This document shows positions 1 to 6,312 of a stretch of DNA of 6,546 nucleotides, piece by piece. Under the pieces are notes generated by a model. The model saw nothing but the letters and a program-made list of their open reading frames with translations, was not told the DNA's origin and did not search any database. Every line of letters starts with the position of its first letter. Position 1 is the first letter of the stretch. Source of the stretch: an uncultured Pseudomonadota bacterium. Its GTDB lineage: Bacteria > Pseudomonadota > Gammaproteobacteria > Methylococcales > Methylomonadaceae. The stretch spans positions 1 to 6,546 of the forward strand of contig CAIZCB010000059.1 of assembly GCA_903931355.1 (NCBI GenBank), in the 5' to 3' direction. The position numbers and the translations under genes are program-made.

Positions 1-84
1 TGACGAAATAAATCAAACAAAACCTTAATCAACTGCAATAATTAGCATGATTTTCCAATTGCTTAAGTGAATTACATTTTTAAT

Positions 85-120
85 TACTATTTAATAACTT
101 TTGTAAAATTGCTTTACTAT
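85..120 (+). promoter_or_regulatory. Candidate promoter region of the small lipoprotein gene
   Basis: The first 150 bases are very AT-rich and hold no convincing gene. Two identical heptamers TTACTAT sit at 84-90 and 114-120, 30 bp apart; each contains TACTAT, which resembles a sigma-70 -10 box (TATAAT). The downstream copy lies 30 bases before the ATG at 151 and is the better placed one. No good -35 box is visible at 16-18 bp from either copy: the downstream one would have to use something like TTAATA near 91-96, and the upstream one TTAAGT at 63-68. The call therefore rests on the -10 match, AT richness and position, and is weak. Confidence 0.3.
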
Positions 121-135
121 AGGACTAGGCTTACC

Positions 136-140
136 AAGGA
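136..140 (+). promoter_or_regulatory. Ribosome binding site of the small lipoprotein gene
   Basis: AAGGA at 136-140 is a good Shine-Dalgarno match lying 10 nt before the ATG at 151. An ATG at 141-143 directly follows it but is in another frame and too close to be used, so the site supports the start at 151. Confidence 0.65.
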
Positions 141-150
141 ATGATTTGTT

Positions 151-417
151 ATGAAGACGAGATTTACTCAAGCTTTGATTTTTAGTTTATTGATCAGCAC
201 AACTGGCTGTGCATTCCAGATGCCTTTTTGGGATGACAACGACGAGAGCGATCAAACCGCTACCCCTGAGTCGATACTAACCCCAGCCTTTTCTACCAAC
301 ATAACACCGCCCACAGAAAATAATATCTGCGAGGCTCAATGCGCTAAATACGGTGGCTTAAAAAAGAAATTCTGTAAGAAAAAATGTGAATCCAAACTCA
401 AGAAAGAAAAACGCTAA
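151..417 (+). CDS. Small predicted lipoprotein with a C-terminal twin CX3C motif, function unknown
   Basis: The product is 88 aa and I do not recognise its family. Residues 1-19 form a short signal peptide with basic Lys2 and Arg4, a hydrophobic core (about 8-15) and TTGC at 17-20. Cys20 is thus a plausible lipidation site, although Thr at -3 is less common than Leu. After it come an acidic stretch (DDNDESD, 28-34) and a Thr/Pro/Ser-rich linker to about residue 55. The C-terminal part holds Cys60, Cys64, Cys75 and Cys79, a CX3C-X10-CX3C arrangement, in a very Lys-rich region ending KKEKR. Such spacing fits two antiparallel helices joined by two disulfides, and export to the periplasm would allow these to form. 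That fold is inferred. The gene has a good RBS and ends one base from the convergent gene at 419-928. Phylogenetically narrow small lipoproteins of this kind are common, so expression is likely but the role is open. Confidence 0.75.
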   Translation: MKTRFTQALIFSLLISTTGCAFQMPFWDDNDESDQTATPESILTPAFSTNITPPTENNICEAQCAKYGGLKKKFCKKKCESKLKKEKR

Positions 418-418
418 T

Positions 419-928
419 CTAATTGCTGTCAATTTTCTCCAGACAGACAATCATGGTGTGGCGGACGATGAAGAAGGTCATCGCCATTGCGTAAAGCGCG
501 TAATGGCGAGTGATTAACAGGCCGAGAAACACAAAGCCAATCACAAACGGCATATTAAAGCGGGTGATTTTTTCCAGATAACGCAGTTGAACCACTGAAT
601 CGACATCGAAATAATCGGCTTTGTTGATTAGCGATAAGGTCAGGATTGAAGTAAAGGCTGCGAAGTACAGCGGATACAGCAAAAACATCGGCGCATCGGC
701 ACCAAATTCGGGTTGCCAGTAAGCGTACCAGACCAATAAGCCACCAGTCGCAAAGCCATCGTGCCAGTTAATAGTGCTAGCTTTTTTCAAGTAGCCGATG
801 ATTATGCTGGCGAGCATGATGGTTAAACCTAAGCCAAGCGCCACAGGGCTGGCTAGGAAGGGCAAGATTTCATTATTGGTTTTGACCAGAATGGCTAATA
901 TCAAGCTGTAAGCGATGAAGAAAATCAT
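419..928 (-). CDS. Multi-pass inner-membrane protein, unknown family
   Basis: The product is 169 aa and I cannot assign it. It is strongly hydrophobic, with probable membrane segments near residues 1-16, 24-46, 79-102, 122-140 and 141-158 and a weaker one near 58-70, giving about five or six passes. A polar loop around residues 103-121 carries the charged run NKADYFDVD. There is no obvious catalytic motif; conserved-looking positions such as the WHDG at 55-58 and the Trp/Tyr-rich WYAYW at 67-71 stand out but prove nothing. The ATG at 928 is preceded by only a weak purine stretch (GGAAAC on the minus strand). The gene follows tpx on the same strand but is separated by 246 nt containing a palindromic repeat element, so it may or may not belong to that transcript. 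Its TAG stop is one base from the stop of the convergent lipoprotein gene. Protein-like composition and length support a real gene. Confidence 0.75.
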   Translation of the reverse strand: MIFFIAYSLILAILVKTNNEILPFLASPVALGLGLTIMLASIIIGYLKKASTINWHDGFATGGLLVWYAYWQPEFGADAPMFLLYPLYFAAFTSILTLSLINKADYFDVDSVVQLRYLEKITRFNMPFVIGFVFLGLLITRHYALYAMAMTFFIVRHTMIVCLEKIDSN

Positions 929-947
929 GAGAGTTTCCGAGGTTATT

Positions 948-981
948 GTTCCCTATGTAGGGAGTCGCAGCCATTAAGTTA
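948..981 (+). repeat. Degenerate third copy of the palindromic element's arm
   Basis: This stretch aligns, with one gap, to the arm of the neighbouring element in the orientation of its left arm, matching the reverse complement of the right arm (1124-1157) at about 25 of 34 aligned columns. The last 20 bases (962-981) match at 17 of 20, ending in the shared CCATTAAGTTA. Part of it also forms a small hairpin of its own, TCCCTA/TAGGGA at 950-963. It looks like the remnant of an earlier or partial unit of the same repeat family lying between the element and the start of the membrane-protein gene. Confidence 0.5.
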
Positions 982-1031
982 GAAATACATCGTTCCCACG
1001 CTGTGCGTCACTGCTAATAAGTTAAAACATC

Positions 1032-1052
1032 TCCCCCTTTGAAAAAGGGGGA
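1032..1052. repeat. G/C-tract hairpin inside the palindromic element, left unit
   Basis: TCCCCCTTT (1032-1040) pairs perfectly with AAAGGGGGA (1044-1052) around a 3-base loop, a 9-bp stem. Read on the minus strand, the direction of tpx, it is followed by GATGTTTTAAC. That is only a short T run, so it is at best a weak intrinsic terminator. Confidence 0.75.
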
Positions 1053-1085
1053 TTGAGGGGGATTTATTTAAATAATCTCCCCTAA

Positions 1086-1105
1086 CCCCTCTTTTCAAAG
1101 AGGGG
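1086..1105. repeat. G/C-tract hairpin inside the palindromic element, right unit
   Basis: CCCCTCTTT (1086-1094) pairs with AAAGAGGGG (1097-1105). The two-base gap means the last pair or pairs would open into a larger loop. It is the first strong hairpin met by transcription leaving tpx. No T tract follows on the minus strand (GTTAGGGGAG comes next), so it is not a classical rho-independent terminator. Confidence 0.7.
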
Positions 1106-1174
1106 AATAACAAACACCAATACTTAACTTAATGGCAGTGACGCACAGGGTAGGAACGATTAAGTGTTGATTTG

Positions 1175-1675
1175 TTAAGCAGACAACGCCGCCAACGCAC
1201 TCGCATAATCCGGTTCATCAGCAATTTCACTAACCAACTGGCTGTAAATCACTTGATCATTTTCATCAATCACAATCACTGCGCGAGCGGTTAAGCCTGC
1301 CAAAATGCTGTCCAGCAGGTTAACGCCGTAATCTGAGCCAAAGCTAGAGCGGAAGCTAGAAAGAGCGGTGACATTTTTAATCCCTTCAATTTCACAGAAT
1401 CTTGCTTGGGCGAATGGCAAATCGGCTGAGACGACTAAAACGACCGCGTTGTCTAAGTGACTGGCTTTTTCGTTAAATTTGCGGGTTGAGGTGGCGCAGG
1501 TTGGGGTGTCCAAGCTAGGCACAATGTTCAATACTTTACGTTTGCCAGCAAATTCCGCTAAACCGACATCCTGCATTTTGCGGTTGCAGAGTTTAAAGTC
1601 GGGGGCTTGGCTGCCAACAGCGGGTAACTCGCCGCAGGTATTGATTGGTTGACCTTGAAAGGTAATAGTTGCCAT
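1175..1675 (-). CDS. tpx: Thiol peroxidase Tpx (atypical 2-Cys peroxiredoxin)
   Basis: Tpx reduces hydrogen peroxide and organic hydroperoxides, taking electrons from thioredoxin. The product is 166 aa against 168 in E. coli and aligns along its whole length from memory. The peroxidatic cysteine is Cys60 in SLDTPTC, with the catalytic Thr at 57 and the partner Arg at 131. The resolving cysteine is Cys94 in the family-typical segment [12 protein letters not shown]. The signature stretches GKRKVLN (44-50) and [10 protein letters not shown] (131-140) are also present. Two extra cysteines, Cys14 and Cys30, are outside the known mechanism. The ATG at 1675 has GAGG 8 nt upstream and lies 17 nt past the der stop, so tpx is probably cotranscribed with der. 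In E. coli tpx is a separate gene, so this linkage is a local feature. Downstream lies the palindromic element. Confidence 0.96.
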   Translation of the reverse strand: MATITFQGQPINTCGELPAVGSQAPDFKLCNRKMQDVGLAEFAGKRKVLNIVPSLDTPTCATSTRKFNEKASHLDNAVVLVVSADLPFAQARFCEIEGIKNVTALSSFRSSFGSDYGVNLLDSILAGLTARAVIVIDENDQVIYSQLVSEIADEPDYASALAALSA

Positions 1676-1683
1676 AAGTTAAA

Positions 1684-1687
1684 CCTC
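1684..1687 (-). promoter_or_regulatory. Ribosome binding site of tpx
   Basis: On the minus strand GAGG (within CCGAGGTTTAACTT) lies 8 nt before the ATG, entirely inside the 17-nt der-tpx gap. It is the clearest Shine-Dalgarno in the operon and implies that tpx is translated on its own account and not by coupling alone. Confidence 0.7.
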
Positions 1688-1692
1688 GGTAA

Positions 1693-3084
1693 TTATTTTT
1701 TGCGTTTGCTAAAAGTGATTAAACGTTTGCGTTTCTTGATTTGGCGGTCAGACAACGGGTTCTTTTGACCTTGGAATGGATTTTCCGGCGATTTAAACAC
1801 CAAACGTACCGGCGTACCGCGTAGTTGTAACTGGTCGCGGAAATAGTTCATCAAATAGCGTTTGTAAGAACTGGGTAATGCATCGGTTTGGGTGCCGTGA
1901 ATGACCACGATTGGCGGATTGCGACCGCCTTGATGAGCGTATTTCAATTTAATCCGACGACCACCGACTAACGGCGGCTGGTGATCTTTTATAGCGTCAG
2001 TCAGAATTCGAGTCAGTACGGGAGTCGACATATCGGTCATGGTTGACTCATACAAGCTGCCGACTACATCAAACAATTTGCCAACCCCGCTGCCGTGGAG
2101 CGCAGAAATCGGGTGTTTTTCGGCAAAGTCTAAAAAGCTTAATTTGATTTCGATTTGTTTTTTAACAATCTCGCGGTGTTCAGCACTTAAGCCATCCCAT
2201 TTGTTCAAGCCAATAATTAAGGCGCGGCCCGCTTCTAACACCAAGCCTAAAATGTGGGCGTCTTGATCGGTGACGCCTTCTTGGGCGTCGATTAAATAAA
2301 TCACCACATGAGCTTTTTCAATCGCTTGCAGGGATTTGATGATGCTGAATTTTTCCACCGTCAACGAAACTCGCGAACGACGACGCATCCCTGCAGTGTC
2401 GATGATGGTGAATTTTTGTTCATTGCGCTCGAAAGGAATGTAAATACTGTCGCGAGTGGTGCCGGCTTCGTCGAATACGACAACCCGCTCTTCGCCTAAA
2501 ATCCGGTTAACCAGTGTTGATTTACCGACATTAGGACGGCCAACAATCGCAATCGCAATGCCTGGATCTTCTTCGATAATTTCTTCGTCAATCGGCGGCA
2601 ATAATTCGTCGATGCGTTCTAACAAGTCATGGACATTACGACCGTGTGAAGCGGCAATTGGAATTGGCTCGCCAAACGCCAAGCTGTAAAACTCGTGAGT
2701 GACGGTGGTGCTGTTAATCCCGTCCATTTTATTGACGACTAAAACCACCGGTTTACCGAGTTTGCGCAACATGTCAGCAATTGCTTCATCGGAAGCGTTC
2801 AAGCCATCACGCGCATCAACCAAGAAAAACACCACATCGGCTTCTTGCAAAGCGATTTCGACTTGTTTTTTGGCAAACGCGTCAATACCTTCCAAGTCGT
2901 CGGTGATACCGCCAGTATCAACCACCAAACAATCACGTTCACCACGTTTGACGCGACCATATTGGCGGTCGCGGGTAAGGCCTGGATAGTCAGCAACCAG
3001 CGCCTCGCGGCTGCGGGTTAGGTAATTAAATAAAGTGGATTTGCCCACGTTGGGGCGGCCGACTAGGGCGATAACAGGTAACAT
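1693..3084 (-). CDS. der: Ribosome biogenesis GTPase Der (EngA)
   Basis: Der is an essential GTPase with two G domains in tandem that acts in assembly of the 50S ribosomal subunit. The 463-aa product has all expected parts. G domain 1: P-loop GRPNVGKST at 9-17, TRD at 37-39, DTGG at 56-59, NKMD at 118-121. An acidic linker follows at about 162-173 (IDEEIIEED). G domain 2: GRPNVGKST at 182-190, TTRD at 209-212, DTAG at 229-232, NKWD at 294-297, SALHG at 327-331. A C-terminal KH-like domain (about 353-440) contains the typical [16 protein letters not shown]. The tail is highly basic (KKRKR and KRKK), fitting rRNA contact. Length is somewhat below the 490 aa of E. coli, mainly through a shorter linker and tail. 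The ATG lies 3 nt beyond the bamB stop; GAGAG about 11 nt upstream, inside the bamB end, is a modest RBS, so coupling to bamB translation is likely. Confidence 0.98.
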   Translation of the reverse strand: MLPVIALVGRPNVGKSTLFNYLTRSREALVADYPGLTRDRQYGRVKRGERDCLVVDTGGITDDLEGIDAFAKKQVEIALQEADVVFFLVDARDGLNASDEAIADMLRKLGKPVVLVVNKMDGINSTTVTHEFYSLAFGEPIPIAASHGRNVHDLLERIDELLPPIDEEIIEEDPGIAIAIVGRPNVGKSTLVNRILGEERVVVFDEAGTTRDSIYIPFERNEQKFTIIDTAGMRRRSRVSLTVEKFSIIKSLQAIEKAHVVIYLIDAQEGVTDQDAHILGLVLEAGRALIIGLNKWDGLSAEHREIVKKQIEIKLSFLDFAEKHPISALHGSGVGKLFDVVGSLYESTMTDMSTPVLTRILTDAIKDHQPPLVGGRRIKLKYAHQGGRNPPIVVIHGTQTDALPSSYKRYLMNYFRDQLQLRGTPVRLVFKSPENPFQGQKNPLSDRQIKKRKRLITFSKRKK

Positions 3085-3087
3085 AAA

Positions 3088-4305
3088 TTATTTGACTCTC
3101 AAAGCGGCAAGCGTGCCGTCTTTTGCGTAAACGTAAACAGTGCCGTCAACAACGACGGGGGTATTTTCTATGGGGGCTTTGGTGATTCGGGTGCGACCCA
3201 TTAAGCGGCCATCGGTAATTGATAGCCAATGCACATAACCTTCAAAATCACCCACTACGACATAATTATCGTAAGCAATCGCAGCGGTTAAGCGGCGGTT
3301 GTGTAAATCTTTTTGTTTCCAAAGTGCCGCGCCGTTGCGTTGATCTAATTGCGAAACGTCACCGCGAGTGTCGCTGATGTAGATGTAACGTAAATCGGTG
3401 CTAAGACCCGTGTAAGAGGACACCGCTTCATTGCGCCAAATCACATCGCCATCGGTTTCTGATACCGATGAGGTGCCGCCTTGATAGCTGGCAATGAAGA
3501 TTGCGCCACGACGTTCAACCGGATCGGCGTCTAAATCCACTAAGCGTTCTACTTCAGAACGACCGGCAGGCATAGCGATAGTGGCTTCCCATAAGGCTTT
3601 GCCATCGCTGACTTGAAAGGCGCCCAGTTTGCCATTGGCAGCGCCGGCGATCAGGGTGTCGTCAATTACTAAAGGATTGCCCGTGCCGCGAATACTTAAA
3701 GCTGGCACACTTTGTTCGACAGTCCAGACCACGCTACCGTTGTGTTCATTCAAGGCAATGATTTTGCCATCGGTAGTGCGGATGAAAACTAAGCCTCTAG
3801 CTGCGACAGGCACCGCTAACACTTCGCTAGGCACGCGAGTGTTCCATTTTTGTTCGCCAGTGACTTTGTCAAAAGCGATGACTTCGGCATGGCTGGTGCC
3901 CATGAAAATGCTGTGAACGCCAACTCCAGGGCCTGCTGAGAAGTTGTAGCTGGTTTTGTTTTCCCAAGCGCTTTCGCCGTTGACCGAGTTACGTGCTTGT
4001 AGCAAACCTTTACGGTCGCCGACAAACAGAATATCGCTACGAACAGCCGGAATCAGCTTGAGAAATTGACCATCTGCGCCATCACCAATGCTGTGTTGCC
4101 AAAGCTGTTCGGTTTGGATTTCGCCCTGAAAATCTTCAGCCAATGTCGCCGGTGGATCGGCATTATCGTCATCCCCCAATACATATTCGGTTAACCCCGA
4201 AATCAGGTCGCGTCCGGCATCAAGCCCTGCGCAACCAGTTAAAAGTGTAAGGCTAGCCAACAAGGTTGGTGCTAGTAAATAACGACGGTTCCGAGTCATT
4301 AACAT
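3088..4305 (-). CDS. bamB: Outer-membrane assembly lipoprotein BamB
   Basis: BamB is the beta-propeller lipoprotein of the BAM complex, which binds BamA at the periplasmic face of the outer membrane and helps insert beta-barrel proteins. The product is 405 aa (392 in E. coli). It starts with a lipoprotein signal peptide with basic TRNRR, a hydrophobic core and lipobox LTGC at 22-25. Cys25 is followed by Ala-Gly, without the Asp at +2 that retains lipoproteins in the inner membrane. The rest shows repeated PQQ-type propeller blades with D/N-G-x-x-x-W signatures, for example near 142-158, 172-187, 217-233, 281-291 and 317-330, and the family-typical VVGDFEGYVHWL at 350-361. The segment GRSEVERLVDLDADP (238-252) matches the conserved region around the BamA contact in family members. 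The start could be the ATG at 4305 or the one two codons later (4299); both keep the signal peptide, and neither has a clear Shine-Dalgarno. Confidence 0.95.
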   Translation of the reverse strand: MLMTRNRRYLLAPTLLASLTLLTGCAGLDAGRDLISGLTEYVLGDDDNADPPATLAEDFQGEIQTEQLWQHSIGDGADGQFLKLIPAVRSDILFVGDRKGLLQARNSVNGESAWENKTSYNFSAGPGVGVHSIFMGTSHAEVIAFDKVTGEQKWNTRVPSEVLAVPVAARGLVFIRTTDGKIIALNEHNGSVVWTVEQSVPALSIRGTGNPLVIDDTLIAGAANGKLGAFQVSDGKALWEATIAMPAGRSEVERLVDLDADPVERRGAIFIASYQGGTSSVSETDGDVIWRNEAVSSYTGLSTDLRYIYISDTRGDVSQLDQRNGAALWKQKDLHNRRLTAAIAYDNYVVVGDFEGYVHWLSITDGRLMGRTRITKAPIENTPVVVDGTVYVYAKDGTLAALRVK

Positions 4306-4329
4306 GATGATTTTCAGTGGGATCAGGTT

Positions 4330-4983
4330 TTACTTAGTAGCGCCGGTTGCTAAAGCCGGTACTGCGATGTCGTCGAGTTTAAATTGCACCAGCGGTGTCG
4401 CGAAACCGCTACGAATCGCGCTTTGATAAGCATTGCGTGCTTCGTCATAACGCTCCATAGCCACATACAAATCACCTTGCAACTCGTCATAGCTGGCAGA
4501 AAAGCCTTCGCTAGAAGCTGGGTCAACTTCGGCAATCAGTTGTAAACCTTGTTCGTATTGCTTGGTTTCCAACAATAATTGAATCAAACGCAAGCGGTTT
4601 AAATGTTGCAGTTCGTCGCTTTCGTTAGTTTTAATTTCTTTCTGCAAAATCGCTTTAGCTGCTTCAACATCGCCTTTTTGCACTTTAAGTTTGGCTAATT
4701 GCAAAGCCGCGTAGTTGCTATAGATTGATGAGCCGTATTCGCTGGCTAATTGACCTGACAATTTTTCAATACTGTCGCTATTGTTAGCCGCAGAAGCATC
4801 TAATACTTGTTGATAAAGTTCTGACGCTTGGCCGCGTTTTTCTAATTGCTGAGCTTGCCAAAAATTAAAACCAGTCACGATGACGACAGCAGCAGCAACG
4901 CCAGCAATCAGCGAAGTATTATTGCTTTCCCACCATTTTTTTAACTGTTCGAGTTGTTCTTCTTCGGTATCGTAAATTGCCAC
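4330..4983 (-). CDS. yfgM: YfgM family membrane-anchored TPR protein (SecYEG-associated chaperone partner)
   Basis: YfgM is an inner-membrane protein whose periplasmic TPR domain works with the chaperone PpiD beside the SecYEG translocon. The product is 217 aa (206 in E. coli). It has a short acidic cytoplasmic N-terminus with the typical Y-x-x-E-E-Q-x-E-x-L-K-x-W-W pattern, one membrane helix at about 24-42, then a helical TPR-like domain. A clear repeat YDELQGDLYVAMERYDEARNAY sits near 165-186 (key residues Tyr165, Gly170, Leu172, Ala183). The start is a GTG at 4983: no ATG exists before residue 176, and the family N-terminus begins exactly there. The gene lies between hisS and bamB with 24-nt gaps on both sides, the conserved gammaproteobacterial order, which links it to envelope protein export and folding. 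Confidence 0.94.
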   Translation of the reverse strand: MAIYDTEEEQLEQLKKWWESNNTSLIAGVAAAVVIVTGFNFWQAQQLEKRGQASELYQQVLDASAANNSDSIEKLSGQLASEYGSSIYSNYAALQLAKLKVQKGDVEAAKAILQKEIKTNESDELQHLNRLRLIQLLLETKQYEQGLQLIAEVDPASSEGFSASYDELQGDLYVAMERYDEARNAYQSAIRSGFATPLVQFKLDDIAVPALATGATK

Positions 4984-4989
4984 GTCGAT

Positions 4990-4995
4990 TCTCTT
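4990..4995 (-). promoter_or_regulatory. Ribosome binding site before the yfgM GTG start
   Basis: AAGAGA on the minus strand lies 6 nt before the GTG at 4983, within the 24-nt hisS-yfgM gap. It is a partial Shine-Dalgarno that supports the unusual start codon. Confidence 0.5.
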
Positions 4996-5007
4996 TGCTT
5001 GCTTAAA

Positions 5008-6294
5008 TTAAAGGGATAGGTGTGATTTTAATTGGTCGATCAAGTCATCATGGTTTAAGGTGATTTGTTCTTGCTCAACCCGTAAAGATTTTAATGCCAC
5101 ATCGCCACGTTGCGCTTCATCATCGCCGATGATGATGGCATAAGCGGCGCCGGATTTATCGGCTTTTTTAAATTGGCTTTTAAAGCTGCCGCCACCAAAG
5201 TTGACTTGTAGTTTTAAACCATCCAGTTGGTCGCGTAAACGCTCGGCTAACATCATGCCAGCTTGTTCAGCGGCTTCGCCCACTCGAATCATGTAAACAT
5301 CAACGGTTGGCGCGATGTCGACATTCTCCAGTAACTCAACCAAAGCCAAAATCCGTTCCATGCCCATCGCAAAACCAATTGCATGATTCGGTTTGCCGCC
5401 CAATTGTTCGATTAAGCCGTCGTAACGACCGCCCGCACAGATGGTGCCTTGTGAACCAAGTTCGTCGGTGACCCATTCAAAAACGGTTTTGCTGTAATAA
5501 TCAAGGCCGCGAACCAAGCGAGTGTTTAGGCTGTATTCAATGCCTAAATCATCCAACATGGCTTTAAGACGGTTGAAGTGATTCAAGCTGTCTTCGCCCA
5601 AATGATTTAACAAAACCGGCGCTTGTTGCAGCATTTCCTGCATAGCTGGATTTTTGCTGTCCAGAATCCGTAACGGATTGGTTTCCAAGCGGCGCAAGCT
5701 GTCTTCGTCTAAAACCGACAAATGCTGCTGAAAATAGCTGACTAAAGTGCTGCGATAAGCGGCGCGTTCTTCGCTGGTGCCGAGTGAATTAATTTGTAAT
5801 TCGACTTTGTCGCGAATGCCGATTTTTTTCCACAAACGGTCGGTGAGCAAAATCATTTCTGCATCGACATCGGGGCCGGGCATACCGTAAGTTTCAACAC
5901 CTAATTGGTAAAACTGCCGGTAGCGGCCTTTTTGTGGGCGTTCGTGACGGAACATCGGGCCGTAATACCATAAGCGGTGGCTTTGGTTGTGTAGCAAGCC
6001 GTGTTCCAAGCAAGCACGCAAACAGCCTGCAGTGCCTTCAGGGCGCAAGGTCAGTGAATCGCCGTTGCGGTCGTCGAAGGTGTACATTTCTTTTTCAACG
6101 ATGTCGGTAACTTCGCCGATCGAGCGTTTAAACAGCTCGGTTTTTTCGACGATAGGCAGGCGGATTTCCTGATAGCCATAAGCGCCTAGCACTTGTCTGG
6201 CTTTGCTTTCCAGCCAGTGCCAGTAAGGTGATTGTTCGGGCAGTATGTCGTGCATACCGCGAATAGCTTGAATAGCCTGTTGTTGTTTTGCCAT
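5008..6294 (-). CDS. hisS: Histidyl-tRNA synthetase
   Basis: This class II aminoacyl-tRNA synthetase charges tRNA-His with histidine in the cytosol. The 428-aa product matches the usual bacterial length (424 in E. coli). The N-terminus carries the family RGMHDILP at 12-19, and TLRPEGTAG follows at 82-90. Motif 2 with its tRNA and ATP contacts runs from [18 protein letters not shown] at 111-128. The histidine-binding loops are [11 protein letters not shown] at 260-270 and GGRYDGLI at 288-295. Motif 3 is [12 protein letters not shown] at 315-326, with the ATP-binding Arg in MER. The anticodon-binding domain fills about 332-428, with the conserved [16 protein letters not shown] near 378-393. The ATG at 6294 lies 18 nt past the stop of the upstream pilW-like gene, and no purine-rich Shine-Dalgarno is visible there. 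The gene is intact and ordinary. Confidence 0.98.
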   Translation of the reverse strand: MAKQQQAIQAIRGMHDILPEQSPYWHWLESKARQVLGAYGYQEIRLPIVEKTELFKRSIGEVTDIVEKEMYTFDDRNGDSLTLRPEGTAGCLRACLEHGLLHNQSHRLWYYGPMFRHERPQKGRYRQFYQLGVETYGMPGPDVDAEMILLTDRLWKKIGIRDKVELQINSLGTSEERAAYRSTLVSYFQQHLSVLDEDSLRRLETNPLRILDSKNPAMQEMLQQAPVLLNHLGEDSLNHFNRLKAMLDDLGIEYSLNTRLVRGLDYYSKTVFEWVTDELGSQGTICAGGRYDGLIEQLGGKPNHAIGFAMGMERILALVELLENVDIAPTVDVYMIRVGEAAEQAGMMLAERLRDQLDGLKLQVNFGGGSFKSQFKKADKSGAAYAIIIGDDEAQRGDVALKSLRVEQEQITLNHDDLIDQLKSHLSL

Positions 6295-6312
6295 GTTTTT
6301 GTTGATGCCGGA

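Larger units (their letters stand above)
989..1160. repeat. 172-bp nested palindromic element (MITE- or REP-like)
   Basis: The ends are 37-bp terminal inverted repeats, 989-1025 and 1124-1160, identical at 33 of 37 positions, beginning ATCGTTCC and ending TAAGTTAA. Inside them lie two further units in inverted orientation, each with a CCCCTTT-AAAGGGG hairpin (1032-1052 and 1086-1105) and a G-rich tail. They meet at the perfect 12-base palindrome TTATTTAAATAA (1064-1075). No reading frame of note lies within, so any movement would depend on an enzyme encoded elsewhere. The element begins 14 bases past the tpx stop. If transcribed with tpx it would fold into a long stem capped by two hairpins, which could protect the mRNA 3' end or reduce read-through into the next gene. 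A clear target-site duplication is not visible; TTAAGT occurs at 974-979 and 1160-1165 but the left copy is not adjacent to the element. Confidence 0.85.

Noticed and set aside
1..3. TGA at the left edge as the stop codon of an upstream gene
   Set aside because: Three bases at the window edge cannot show a reading frame.
1032..1105. The two hairpins as a classical rho-independent terminator
   Set aside because: Stems are strong but neither is followed by a proper T tract on either strand.
989..1160. CRISPR array
   Set aside because: The repeats are inverted, there are only two good copies plus a decayed one, and there are no regular unique spacers or cas genes.
974..1165. TTAAGT at 974-979 and 1160-1165 as a target-site duplication
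   Set aside because: The left copy is about 10 bases from the element's end, and TTAAGT-like sequence also ends the arms themselves, so the match is better explained by the third arm copy.
2039..2989. Several plus-strand open frames of 63-96 codons (2039-2266, 2308-2499, 2456-2689, 2699-2989)
   Set aside because: They lie wholly antisense to der, whose protein is complete and conserved; their translations show no domain and have compositions typical of shadow frames.
2799..2996. Minus-strand 65-codon frame inside der
   Set aside because: Alternative frame of the first G domain of der; no independent start signal or recognisable protein.
3629..4025. Plus-strand frame 3629-3916 and minus-strand frame 3816-4025
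   Set aside because: Both overlap the intact bamB gene in other frames and lack protein-like features.
4350..4535. Minus-strand 61-codon frame inside yfgM
   Set aside because: Out-of-frame shadow of the TPR region of yfgM.
5987..6172. Plus-strand 61-codon frame opposite hisS
   Set aside because: Antisense to the motif 2 region of a conserved synthetase; no support as a gene.
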